In this document: piece by piece, positions 39,353 through 48,131 of the stretch
Layout of the letters: every line of letters starts with the position of its first letter
Position numbering within the stretch: position 1 is the stretch's first letter
Source of the DNA: Duganella margarita
GTDB lineage: Bacteria > Pseudomonadota > Gammaproteobacteria > Burkholderiales > Burkholderiaceae_D
Reading direction: 5' to 3'
Assembly: GCF_009857535.1 (NCBI RefSeq)
Contig: NZ_WWCS01000016.1
Span: 84,302 to 148,301 of the forward strand
DNA length: 64,000 bases
Position numbers and translations under genes: made by a program
The notes under the pieces: generated by a model
Told to the model about the DNA's origin: nothing
Seen by the model: only the letters and a program-made list of their open reading frames with translations
Databases searched by the model: none

Positions 39353-40513
39353 CTAATTTTTGGCATGACTGCCGAGCCACGTCAGCTTGTGCCACACGGA
39401 TTCAAGCGGTCCTTGCTGATGCCGGGCCAGCCACCACACGCTGAACTGCCGCTGCATCAGCGCCAGTGCGATACCGATCGCCAGCGCAAAACTGGCGCCG
39501 GTGTATTGATACATGCCCAGGCCAAAACCATAATAAATCGAGGTGCCGATAATCGACTGCACCACGTAACTGGTTAAACTCATGCGGCCGAGCGGTGCAA
39601 AGAACATCAGCCAGCGCTGCGAATAAAACATCAGCACAAATACCGATACCAGCACCACCATGAATGCCACGTTGGACCAGGAAGTAATAATCACCAGCAG
39701 CGGACGACGCACGGCCTCACCTACGCCCCAGAATTCCGGCCAGGTCTTGAGCACATAGAATGGAATAAACAGGACTATCGCAATAACCATTGCCCGGCGC
39801 CAGAATATCGGATCGCTAAATAATCCCTTGCGGCCAGCCAGCATACCCAGCATGAATAAAGCCGGAATTTGGAATATCCGGCCATTTTCCCAGCTCCAGC
39901 GAATCACCCCGATTTTCCCGTTGGTGAGATTACCCGTCCAAACCTGCAAGGCCGAACCGTGGGCAAAATAATCATTGGCCCGACCGAAATAAGCCCACGA
40001 AGCCGGATTAGGTAATTTCGCATTCGGGTTCGGCAAGGCCTGGAATAACTCCCACCATGCATACGGCTGCAACAATAAAACCACCGCAATAATCAATACC
40101 CAGCGATTACTGAGCCGCGCGACGGGTATCAGCGTCAATCCCAGCACCGCGTAAATACTCAGGATATCGCCGTGATAAAACATGGAATTGAACAGGCCAA
40201 ACGCCAGCAGCAACGCCAGCCGCCAGGCGAAGCGGGCGCGAAAGTCCTCGCCGCGCCGTTCACGGTTGTGATATTGGATGTAGAAAGTGAGGCCAAACAG
40301 CAGCGCAAAAATGGCGTAGGACTTGCCGCCAAACAGGAAAAACAGGCTATCCCAAATGGCCTTGTCGACCGTTTTGAGCCAGGACGGCAGACCTGCCGGG
40401 GCAAAATAGAAGTCAAAATGCTCGATATTGTGTAACAGCATGATCGACACAATGGCAAAGCCACGTAGCGCATCGATCACATCCAGCCTGGAAGTCGTTG
40501 TCGTTATAGTCAT
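39353..40513 (-). CDS. DUF418-type polytopic membrane protein
   Basis: 386 residues from the ATG at 40513. About ten membrane helices. It starts with RLDVIDALRGFAIVSIMLLH, the pattern of DUF418/acyltransferase-like proteins, and the C-terminal part has PLGRMSLTSYVVQSIIGT, typical of DUF418. No biochemical role is established for most of the family; transport or acyl transfer of an envelope component is possible. Convergent with yigZ. Confidence 0.85.
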   Translation of the reverse strand: MTITTTTSRLDVIDALRGFAIVSIMLLHNIEHFDFYFAPAGLPSWLKTVDKAIWDSLFFLFGGKSYAIFALLFGLTFYIQYHNRERRGEDFRARFAWRLALLLAFGLFNSMFYHGDILSIYAVLGLTLIPVARLSNRWVLIIAVVLLLQPYAWWELFQALPNPNAKLPNPASWAYFGRANDYFAHGSALQVWTGNLTNGKIGVIRWSWENGRIFQIPALFMLGMLAGRKGLFSDPIFWRRAMVIAIVLFIPFYVLKTWPEFWGVGEAVRRPLLVIITSWSNVAFMVVLVSVFVLMFYSQRWLMFFAPLGRMSLTSYVVQSIIGTSIYYGFGLGMYQYTGASFALAIGIALALMQRQFSVWWLARHQQGPLESVWHKLTWLGSHAKN

Positions 40514-40558
40514 GCGTCTCCACCAAGGTAAGCAAAATGCCAAGCTTACCTTGTTTTT

Positions 40559-42103
40559 TTAACTAGCCAGACGAAAAACTTTAACGGCGTCGGCCAGGCG
40601 GCCGGCTTGTTCCTGCAACGCGCCTGTGGCGGCGGCGGCCTGCTCTACCAGCGCGGCATTCTGTTGCGTGGCGCTATCTATGGTGCCGATGGCCTGGTTG
40701 ACCTGGTCGATGCCCATCTCCTGTTCGCGGCTGGCGGTGGCGATTTCGCCCACAATCGTGGTCACCCGCTGGATGCTGGAGACGATTTCCTCCATCGTCC
40801 CGCCGGCCTGGCCGACCAGCGCGCTGCCCGCCCCCACCTGCGCCGCCGACGCTTCGATCAACTGCCGTACTTCCTTGGCGGCCGCATCCGAGCGGTGCGC
40901 CAGGCCGCGCACTTCCGACGCCACTACCGCAAAGCCGCGGCCCTGCTCGCCGGCGCGCGCCGCTTCCACCGCAGCGTTGAGCGCCAGGATGTTGGTCTGG
41001 AACGCGATCCCCTCGATCACCGCGATGATGTCGACAATCTTCTGCGAGGAGGCATTGATGTTGCCCATGGTGGTCACCACCTGCGCCATCACCTCGCCGC
41101 CGCGTGTGGCGACTGCGGCCGCCGACGAAGCCAGCGTGTTGGCTTCGCCGGCGTTATTGGAATTCTGCCGCACGGCCGAGGTCATCTCTTCCATTGACGA
41201 GGCGGTCTCTTCCAGCGAACTGGCTTGTGATTCGGTGCGCGCCGACAAATCCATATTGCCCGCTGCAATCTCGCCGGAGGCCAGCGCAATCGCATCGGTA
41301 CCGCCGCGCACCTGACTGACGATGCCGTGCAGGCTGTCGTTCATCTCGCGCAGGGCGCGCTTGAGCTGCCCGGTTTCGGTAATGTCCTGCCCGGACACCT
41401 CAATCCGCGACGACAGATCGCCCTTGGCCACGCGCGCGGCAAACTCCACCGCCTCGCCCAGCGGCGTCAGGATGGAACGTGAAATCATCTGCCCCACCAC
41501 CAGCGACACCACCACCGCCAGCAGACCGAAACCGAGGATATGGATGCGCGACTTGACCACCGCCTCATCGCCGACCGCCTTGGTCGCCTCCGAGTTTTTT
41601 TCGATCAGGTCGCTCAGCGCGGCCATGCTTTTCTCCAGCACGCGGAAGCTGTCCATAAACGCGGGGAACCTGGTTTGCGCCGCCGGCGGATTGGTCAGCG
41701 ACAGCTCGACCATCTCCTCCGCACTTTTCAGGTAGCGTTCCACGTCCGGCCGCACCTGTTCCATGGCGCGGCGAACCTCGGCGTCGGTGCTGGCGCCGTC
41801 CATGTCCTTGATCAGCTTGCGAAACAGCGCGATGTGTTCCGCCGTATCCTGCCGCACTTCCTTGATTTCGGCCGGATCGTTCTTGCCGGACGCCAGCCGG
41901 GCTGCCAGCACGTCGGCGCGCAACGCGTCGTGGGCCTGATCGGCTTGCAACTGATCCTTCATCGCCGAACTGTTGGTGCTGATGGCGTCCATCGAGCCGT
42001 CCAGAACGTACACCGCGTAATAGCCTACCAGTCCTACCAGACTGACGAATACCAGCGTCGCCAGGTTCATCAACAACAAGCGCTGCTTGATGGTCAATCG
42101 CAT
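40559..42103 (-). CDS. methyl-accepting chemotaxis protein
   Basis: 514 residues. First membrane helix about 8-30, periplasmic four-helix-bundle sensor (about 35-190), second helix (GFGLLAVVVSLVVGQMI), HAMP (about 215-270) and the signalling hairpin with the highly conserved tip (IDIIAVIEGIAFQTNILALN and AARAGEQGRGFAVVASEVR). It ends KVFRLAS, without a CheR-tether pentapeptide. The ribosome site AGGAGAG precedes the ATG. It starts 12 bases after a frameshifted outer-membrane gene, so both belong to one operon. Confidence 0.92.
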   Translation of the reverse strand: MRLTIKQRLLLMNLATLVFVSLVGLVGYYAVYVLDGSMDAISTNSSAMKDQLQADQAHDALRADVLAARLASGKNDPAEIKEVRQDTAEHIALFRKLIKDMDGASTDAEVRRAMEQVRPDVERYLKSAEEMVELSLTNPPAAQTRFPAFMDSFRVLEKSMAALSDLIEKNSEATKAVGDEAVVKSRIHILGFGLLAVVVSLVVGQMISRSILTPLGEAVEFAARVAKGDLSSRIEVSGQDITETGQLKRALREMNDSLHGIVSQVRGGTDAIALASGEIAAGNMDLSARTESQASSLEETASSMEEMTSAVRQNSNNAGEANTLASSAAAVATRGGEVMAQVVTTMGNINASSQKIVDIIAVIEGIAFQTNILALNAAVEAARAGEQGRGFAVVASEVRGLAHRSDAAAKEVRQLIEASAAQVGAGSALVGQAGGTMEEIVSSIQRVTTIVGEIATASREQEMGIDQVNQAIGTIDSATQQNAALVEQAAAATGALQEQAGRLADAVKVFRLAS

Positions 42104-42115
42104 GAGCTCTCCTGT

Positions 42116-42903
42116 TTAGAATTTGATGGACAGTCCCACCGTCCAGCTCCAGTCCGGCGTGTTCTTGTTGAGGCCGCGAGACAGCGCGGTATCGACCTGC
42201 ACCAGGTCGGTCAGCAGATAGGCGGCGCCGACGTCGAAGTGGTGACGCTGCCGCCGTGGCGGCCCTTGGCGATCTGTGGCGCCGAGTATTCGATGAAGCT
42301 GCGGAAGCGCTCGTTCCACTCCTTGCCGAGCACGATGCCGAAGATGCCGCTGCTGTAGCGCGCGCCGCTATCGTCATGCTGCCAGGCGATGCCGGGCATG
42401 ACGCCGAGGCTGAAGTCCTCCGGCAATTCCCATTCGGCCGCCAGGCGCAGCGAACCGCCCTTGCCGGTGGCGCGGAAGGCGCTGGAGCCGCTGTCGAGGT
42501 CGACGTGGGCCAGCACGCCCATCGATGGCAGCGAGCCTTGCGCATCGGCCACATGCCATTTGACGCCGACTGAGACGTCGGCGTAGCCGTTGTCGGTGGA
42601 GCGCTCGCCGGTGTTGAGGTCGTCGGTAACGACACGCATGCGGCCATCGGTTTCGATGCGCGCTTCCACCGTATCGCTGAGGCCGAAGCGCAGCAGGGTT
42701 GGCGTGGAATAGGTGCGTTCCTTGATGCCGTTGGCCTTGTTGCGATCCAGCGCGAAGCTGGTTTCAATCTGGACGCGGCCGGCACCGACGACGTTGCTGG
42801 ACTCGACGAAATCCGGCCGGTCGGTGACGATCTGGTCTTTCTCATCGGCCTGGGCCAACAGCGGGTATGCCAGCAACAACGTAGCAAGCATCTTGATATG
42901 CAT
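42116..42903 (-). pseudogene. outer-membrane beta-barrel (MetA-pathway/transporter-like) gene with a single-base frameshift
   Basis: From the ATG at 42903 (strong GGAGGAG) the reading frame gives a signal peptide (MHIKMLATLLLAYPLLAQA) and a barrel-like protein with TDRPDFVESSNVVGAGRVQI, as in transporter/phenol-degradation MetA-like barrels. Near 42241 the frame slips: after SVTT it runs into STSAPPIC-stop, while another frame continues naturally as FDVGAAYLLTDLVQVDTALS and ends WTVGLSIKF at 42116, with the C-terminal Phe of a barrel. One base is missing. It is either a recent mutation or an error in the read. Confidence 0.8.
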
Positions 42904-42945
42904 GTCTCCTCCACGAGCGAAGCGCGAGAGGTCCACCCTAACACA

Positions 42946-42959
42946 TTGGCGTAGATCAA
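42946..42959 (-). promoter_or_regulatory. possible Anr/FNR-type site
   Basis: Minus strand TTGATCTACGCCAA, compared with the consensus TTGAT-N4-ATCAA: the left half is perfect and the right half has two mismatches. It lies 43 bases upstream of the outer-membrane/chemoreceptor operon start, consistent with oxygen control. Confidence 0.35.
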
Positions 42960-43005
42960 TTGTTGGTAAATCCCAACATCGCTTCAGCCGCAGTCAGCAC
43001 ATCAA

Positions 43006-43149
43006 CTAGCGAAAAAGGACGATACTCAACGTGGTGACGAGTACGATACCGCCTCCCGCCAGCGAGGTAGATACCATGAATTTGATCATCTTATCGCGAC
43101 CAAGTGGCGTAGAGGCATAGCGAACAAAAGAGTCAATCAGGTTTCCCAT
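43006..43149 (-). CDS. 47-residue single-helix membrane peptide, module B partner
   Basis: From the ATG at 43149, with GGGAG inside the end of the upstream gene as ribosome site. An amphipathic, charged start (MGNLIDSFVRYASTPLGRDK) precedes one hydrophobic helix (STSLAGGGIVLVTTLSIVLF). It starts two bases after the four-helix protein stops, so the pair is tightly coupled. It has the same layout as module A at 34991, although the two peptides are not clearly alike in sequence. Confidence 0.6.
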   Translation of the reverse strand: MGNLIDSFVRYASTPLGRDKMIKFMVSTSLAGGGIVLVTTLSIVLFR

Positions 43150-43151
43150 GT

Positions 43152-43592
43152 TTATCTCCCTGTGATCACGAAATGAAAAATGGCGAAGGTCAAAGCCGAT
43201 AGCACCGTGAAGACTATTGATACTAGCACTATCCGCAAGGCCCCGGAGGCGGGCTTGTTATCACTGCGATCCAGTGAATCAATGGCTCCGAGCATGACCA
43301 GCACCGCAGAATAGATGATTAGAACCACATGAAAAACTAAAGCCGTCCATGCGATAACGCGCGGCCATCCGCTGGCGTTTTCCAGATAGCCAGCCAGCTC
43401 ATAAGTGGCTCCGGCCGACATGGCGATCACAGGCCAAAACAACTGGCCATCTTTTACTACACTGTAGACCAGCCCCCGCGCATGCTCTCGATAGGTTCGC
43501 CCAATGCCCAGCAACGGTAGCAGAGCAATCGGTGCGAAGATGGGGATGGCGATGTGGACGAAAATCCAGGCGATGAATTGAAGGGCATTCAT
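43152..43592 (-). CDS. small four-helix membrane protein, module B
   Basis: 146 residues from the ATG at 43592, preceded by AAGGAG six bases away. Four predicted helices (about 8-28, 48-68, 78-102, 118-142). It shares DGQLFW-x-VI-x-M and YE, the IAWT motif and a terminal FxHF with the protein at 34516, so the two are paralogues of nearly equal length. Function unknown. It is divergent from the sigma-54-controlled efflux operon, 160 bases away. Confidence 0.72.
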   Translation of the reverse strand: MNALQFIAWIFVHIAIPIFAPIALLPLLGIGRTYREHARGLVYSVVKDGQLFWPVIAMSAGATYELAGYLENASGWPRVIAWTALVFHVVLIIYSAVLVMLGAIDSLDRSDNKPASGALRIVLVSIVFTVLSALTFAIFHFVITGR

Positions 43593-43613
43593 AAATTCTC
43601 CTTTCTCAAGGGT

Positions 43614-43627
43614 GTCCGTTTCCGGAC
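43614..43627. promoter_or_regulatory. inverted repeat, candidate enhancer of the sigma-54 regulator
   Basis: GTCCG-TTTC-CGGAC, 5-base arms, centred about 130 bases before the predicted efflux transcription start, a usual distance for NtrC-type activators. It also lies 22 bases upstream of the module B start codon, so it could affect both. Low information content; needs footprinting. Confidence 0.4.
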
Positions 43628-43725
43628 GGGTGTGGGCGGAGACGGGCAACGCGGTGGCGTGGCGGTAGATGGCCGGATCAGCTTAGAGCCTTGATTTGCC
43701 TGGGTTTGTCTTTTTATCAAAGGTA

Positions 43726-43741
43726 TGGCACGGGGCTTGCA
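43726..43741 (+). promoter_or_regulatory. consensus sigma-54 promoter of the efflux operon
   Basis: TGGCACGGGGCTTGCA matches the -24/-12 consensus TGGCACR-N4-TTGCW at every defined position, with GG and GC ten bases apart. The -12 base at 43740 predicts a start at about 43752, one base before the ATG at 43753. The operon is followed by genes for a sigma-54 activator and its kinase. Confidence 0.9.
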
Positions 43742-43752
43742 ATAGAACGGGC

Positions 43753-45000
43753 ATGGACACCCTCATCACCACCGCCACCCTCTCCCGCCGCAGGCGCAAT
43801 ACCGTGCTGGCGGTCGCCACATTGCTGGCCACGCTTAGCCTCACGGCCTGGGCCATCAACCGCGCCGTCAGTCCCAGCGTCGATGCCGGCGACGTCAGCA
43901 TCGCCACCGTGCGCGTCGGCGGCATCGCCAATACCATCAACGCTTCCGGCATCGTCATCCCGGTGCACGAGGAACTGGTGTCGAGTCCGATCCAGACCCG
44001 CGTCGCCAAGGTCCACGCCAAGCTCGGCCAGCAGGTGCAGGCCGGCGAGCTGCTGCTGGAGCTGGACCACCGCACCATCCTGCTCGCCATCGACGGGCTC
44101 AAGGAACAGCTGGCGCAACAGGAAAACCGCATCGTCGCGCTGACGCTGGAGATGGAACAAAAGCGCAAGCAGCTGACCAGCGCGATCGAACTGCTGCAAC
44201 TCGACCTGGAAGCCACCCGCGTGCGCCTGGTCCGCTACCAGACGCTGCGCAAGGCCGGCGGCGCTTCCGCCGAAGACCTGCTGACCGCCGAACTCAACGT
44301 CAAGCGCAACGAGATCCAGCTGCGTCAGACCCGCGAACAACTGGACGACAACAAGCTGGTCACCAACAGCAATATCGAAGGCGCGCGCCTGCAAAAAAAC
44401 ATCCTGCAAAAACAGCTGCAGGAGCAGCAGCAACTGCTGGCGCAAACCCAGGTGCGCGCGCCGTTCGCCGGCATGCTGACCTGGCTGATGGCCGATGAAG
44501 GCGCCAGCGTCGCCACTGGCCAGCTGGTGGCCAAGGTCTCCGAACTCAACAACTACAAGGTGGAAGCCTCGCTGTCCGACTTCCACGCGCGCGCGCTCAG
44601 CGCCGGCCAGCAGGTGCTGGTGGAACAAGGCAACGTCAAACTCCACGGCGAGGTGCAGACCGTGCTGCCGGAAATCCAGAACGGCACCGTCAAGCTGCTG
44701 GTCACGCTGACCGAGCCGCACCACGCCATGCTGCGCAACAAGCTGCGGGTGGAAGTCAACATCGTCACCGAGCAGAAGCAGAATGCGCTGCTGGCCGACA
44801 ATGGCCCGGCCTTCAACGGCCGCGGCCCGCAGGATATTTTCGTGGTGCGCGACGGCGTCGCCCGCAAGACCACGCTCAACATCGGCGCCAGCGATGGCAA
44901 GGCCGTGGAAATCCTGTCCGGCGTGCGCGCCGGCGACCATCTCATCATTTCAGACACCAGCCGCTACAAGGACCGCGACAGCGTCCGCGTGGCCCAATAA
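43753..45000 (+). CDS. HlyD/MacA-like periplasmic adaptor of an ABC efflux system
   Basis: 415 residues. N-terminal anchor helix (NTVLAVATLLATLSLTAWAI) after a basic stretch RRRR. Two lipoyl-like halves (about 60-100 and 245-275) flank a long coiled coil (about 105-245), then a beta-barrel domain. It joins an inner-membrane MacB-type transporter to an outer-membrane channel; none is encoded nearby. No ribosome site is seen and the promoter predicts a leaderless message. An in-frame GTG at 43804 is the next candidate start but would lose the basic anchor. Confidence 0.87.
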   Translation: MDTLITTATLSRRRRNTVLAVATLLATLSLTAWAINRAVSPSVDAGDVSIATVRVGGIANTINASGIVIPVHEELVSSPIQTRVAKVHAKLGQQVQAGELLLELDHRTILLAIDGLKEQLAQQENRIVALTLEMEQKRKQLTSAIELLQLDLEATRVRLVRYQTLRKAGGASAEDLLTAELNVKRNEIQLRQTREQLDDNKLVTNSNIEGARLQKNILQKQLQEQQQLLAQTQVRAPFAGMLTWLMADEGASVATGQLVAKVSELNNYKVEASLSDFHARALSAGQQVLVEQGNVKLHGEVQTVLPEIQNGTVKLLVTLTEPHHAMLRNKLRVEVNIVTEQKQNALLADNGPAFNGRGPQDIFVVRDGVARKTTLNIGASDGKAVEILSGVRAGDHLIISDTSRYKDRDSVRVAQ

Positions 45001-45015
45001 AAAAGAGGGAAAACA

Positions 45016-45678
<663 letters not shown>

Positions 45679-45693
45679 GCTGAGGGAGCGCAC

Positions 45694-46932
45694 ATGTTCA
45701 GGAATTATCTGCTGACCGCATGGAAGGTCTTCATGCGCCGCAAGCTGTTTACCGCCATCAACCTGCTGTGCATCGTGCTGACGCTGACGGTGCTGCTGGT
45801 GGTCGTCGCCTTGCTGCAAAACGCCTTCTATCCCACCGGCGTGGAGGGCAAGAGCGAGCGCTTCGTCCAGATCCAGCTGGCGCAATCGACGAATTCGAAG
45901 AACACCTCCAAGCGCACCAGCCCGCTGGGCTACCAGATCATCGACAAATATCTGAAACCGCTGCCCGGCGTGGAAGCGGTGTCCGCCAGTTCGCTGGCGG
46001 AATCGGTCTCGGTCTACCAGCAGGGCCGGGTCAGCACCATCGACCTGCGCTACACCGATGCGGAATACTGGAAGATTCTCGACTTCAAGCTGCTGGCCGG
46101 CCGCCTGTATAACCAGGACGATGTCGACCAGGGCCGCTACGTCGCCGTGCTCAACCAGTCCACGGCGCGCAAGCTGTTCCCCGGCCTGCCCTACCTCGGC
46201 CAGAAATTCAGCGCCGGCGGCCAGCTGCTGACGGTCATCGGCGTGGTGGAGGACGCGGTGCAACTGAACGCCTATGCCGACGTCTGGGTGCCGGTGACCG
46301 CGCAGCCATCGAGCGACTACAAGACCAAGCAGACCGGCGACTTCGGCGTGATGATACTGGCGCACCGCGCCGCCGACCTGCCTGCCGTCAAGCAGGCCAT
46401 CCTGCGCGCCGCCAGATCGGTGCAGTTTGACGACCCGGAAAAATTCAACATCATGCAGTTCTGGGGCGACACCAAGCTGGAATTCTTCTCGCGTACGCTG
46501 CTCAACAGCGAGACCGAGGACGGCGGCGCCCCCAAAATGCTCGCTATCATCGTCGGTCTGATGCTGCTGTTCATGGCCTTGCCGACGCTGAACCTGGTCA
46601 ACCTCAACGTCGGCCGCATCATGGAACGCAGCAGCGAGATCGGCGTGCGCCGCGCGTTCGGCGCCACCACCGGCCAGCTGGTAGCCCAGCTGGTGCTGGA
46701 AAACGTGCTGCTGTGTTTGGCCGGCGGCGTCTGCGGCCTGCTCTGCGCGGCTGGCGTCATCTGGTGGCTGGAAGGGTCCGGCCTGATCCCTTACCTGCAT
46801 ATCGATATCAATCTGCCCGTGTTCGGCTATAGCCTGCTGATTACGCTGGTGTTCGGCATTCTGTCCGGTCTGATCCCGGCCCTCAAAATGTCGCGCCTGG
46901 ACCCGGTACAAGCGCTGAAAGGAACCGCATAA
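45694..46932 (+). CDS. ABC permease, MacB/FtsX type (1)
   Basis: 412 residues. One N-terminal helix (LFTAINLLCIVLTLTVLLVV), a large periplasmic MacB-type domain (about 50-285) and three C-terminal helices with the FtsX motif region RSSEIGVRRAFGATTGQLVAQ. It ends with SRLDPVQALKGTA, the usual end of MacB-like permeases. Its last base is shared with the next start (TAATG), so translation is coupled. Pairs with the second permease as a heterodimer. Confidence 0.92.
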   Translation: MFRNYLLTAWKVFMRRKLFTAINLLCIVLTLTVLLVVVALLQNAFYPTGVEGKSERFVQIQLAQSTNSKNTSKRTSPLGYQIIDKYLKPLPGVEAVSASSLAESVSVYQQGRVSTIDLRYTDAEYWKILDFKLLAGRLYNQDDVDQGRYVAVLNQSTARKLFPGLPYLGQKFSAGGQLLTVIGVVEDAVQLNAYADVWVPVTAQPSSDYKTKQTGDFGVMILAHRAADLPAVKQAILRAARSVQFDDPEKFNIMQFWGDTKLEFFSRTLLNSETEDGGAPKMLAIIVGLMLLFMALPTLNLVNLNVGRIMERSSEIGVRRAFGATTGQLVAQLVLENVLLCLAGGVCGLLCAAGVIWWLEGSGLIPYLHIDINLPVFGYSLLITLVFGILSGLIPALKMSRLDPVQALKGTA

Positions 46933-48128
46933 TGCTGCGCCATCTGCTGAAACTGATCTGGAAGCGCAAATCGCGCAACGTCATGCTGACGCTGGAAATC
47001 CTGCTGGCCTTCGTGGTGCTGTTCGCGATCGCCGCCTTTGGCGTGCGCAGTTACGAGCTATACCACATGCCCACCGGCTTCGACTGGCGCGACCAGTGGG
47101 CGGTACGCATCCGCGCCACCGACCTGAAGAACGACGCCGCGCTGTTCGACCAGTACAAGCGCGCGCTGCTGGCATTGCCCGAGGTGGAAAAAGTGGCGTT
47201 CACCGCCTTCCCCAACTACACCATGTCGCGCTGGATGGGCGACTTCTCGCTGCCCGACCGCAGCCATCGCCTGCATGTGGACCTGATGAGCGTCACCGAC
47301 GACTACTTTGAGGCGATGAACATGCGTCTGGTGGCCGGCCGCTGGTTCTCCAGCATCGACGACGGCGCCGCCGCGACGCCGGTGGTCATTACCCGCAGCC
47401 TGGCCGAGCGGCTGTTCCCCGGCCGCTCCGCCGTTGACCAGGACTACGTCGAGGCCGACGATGAAATCAAGACCGCGCCGCAGCGCTACCGCGTCACCGG
47501 CGTGATCGAGTCCTTCCGTTCGCAGGGCGAATACATGGCGCCGCATCCCTTCATGCTGCCGCGCGCGATACCCGGCGTCGACACCGAGGCGCCCTCCACC
47601 ATCATGCTGAAGTTGAAGCCTGGCACGCCGCGCGCCTTCGAGAGCCGCCTCAGCGCCACGCTCAAGCAGGTGCGCAGCGACTGGGCCTACACCATCACGC
47701 CACAGGCGGAATCGCGCAAGTCCTTGTTGCGCCAGCAATTGCTGCCGTTGATCATTCTGTCGGTGATCGCCGCCTTCCTGCTGGTGATGGTCGCCTTCGG
47801 CCTGTTCGGCGTGCTGTGGCAGAACACCACGCAGCGGATTCCGGAAATCGGCCTGCGCCGCGCGCTGGGCGCCAGCGCCGGCCGCATCTACCAGCAGATC
47901 ATCGCCGAGCAATTGCTGCTGAGCTCGGGCGCGATGCTGATCGCGCTGGTGCTGCTGGTGCAGCTGCCGCTGACCGGCGTGTTCGGCGACAGCCTCAACT
48001 GGCCGGTGTTTGCGACGGCGGCGGCGCTATCGGCCGCTGTGATCTATCTGCTATCCTTGCTATGTTCGCTGTACCCCGGCTGGCGCGCCGCGCGCCTGAG
48101 TCCGACGCAAGCGCTGCACTATGAATAA
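46932..48128 (+). CDS. ABC permease, MacB/FtsX type (2)
   Basis: 398 residues with the same layout: one N-terminal helix (VMLTLEILLAFVVLFAIAAF), a periplasmic domain to about 270, and three C-terminal helices with IPEIGLRRALGASAGRIYQQ and an end LSPTQALHYE. Second half of the heterodimeric efflux permease. Its stop is followed after three bases by the regulator gene. Confidence 0.92.
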   Translation: MLRHLLKLIWKRKSRNVMLTLEILLAFVVLFAIAAFGVRSYELYHMPTGFDWRDQWAVRIRATDLKNDAALFDQYKRALLALPEVEKVAFTAFPNYTMSRWMGDFSLPDRSHRLHVDLMSVTDDYFEAMNMRLVAGRWFSSIDDGAAATPVVITRSLAERLFPGRSAVDQDYVEADDEIKTAPQRYRVTGVIESFRSQGEYMAPHPFMLPRAIPGVDTEAPSTIMLKLKPGTPRAFESRLSATLKQVRSDWAYTITPQAESRKSLLRQQLLPLIILSVIAAFLLVMVAFGLFGVLWQNTTQRIPEIGLRRALGASAGRIYQQIIAEQLLLSSGAMLIALVLLVQLPLTGVFGDSLNWPVFATAAALSAAVIYLLSLLCSLYPGWRAARLSPTQALHYE

Positions 48129-48131
48129 ATA

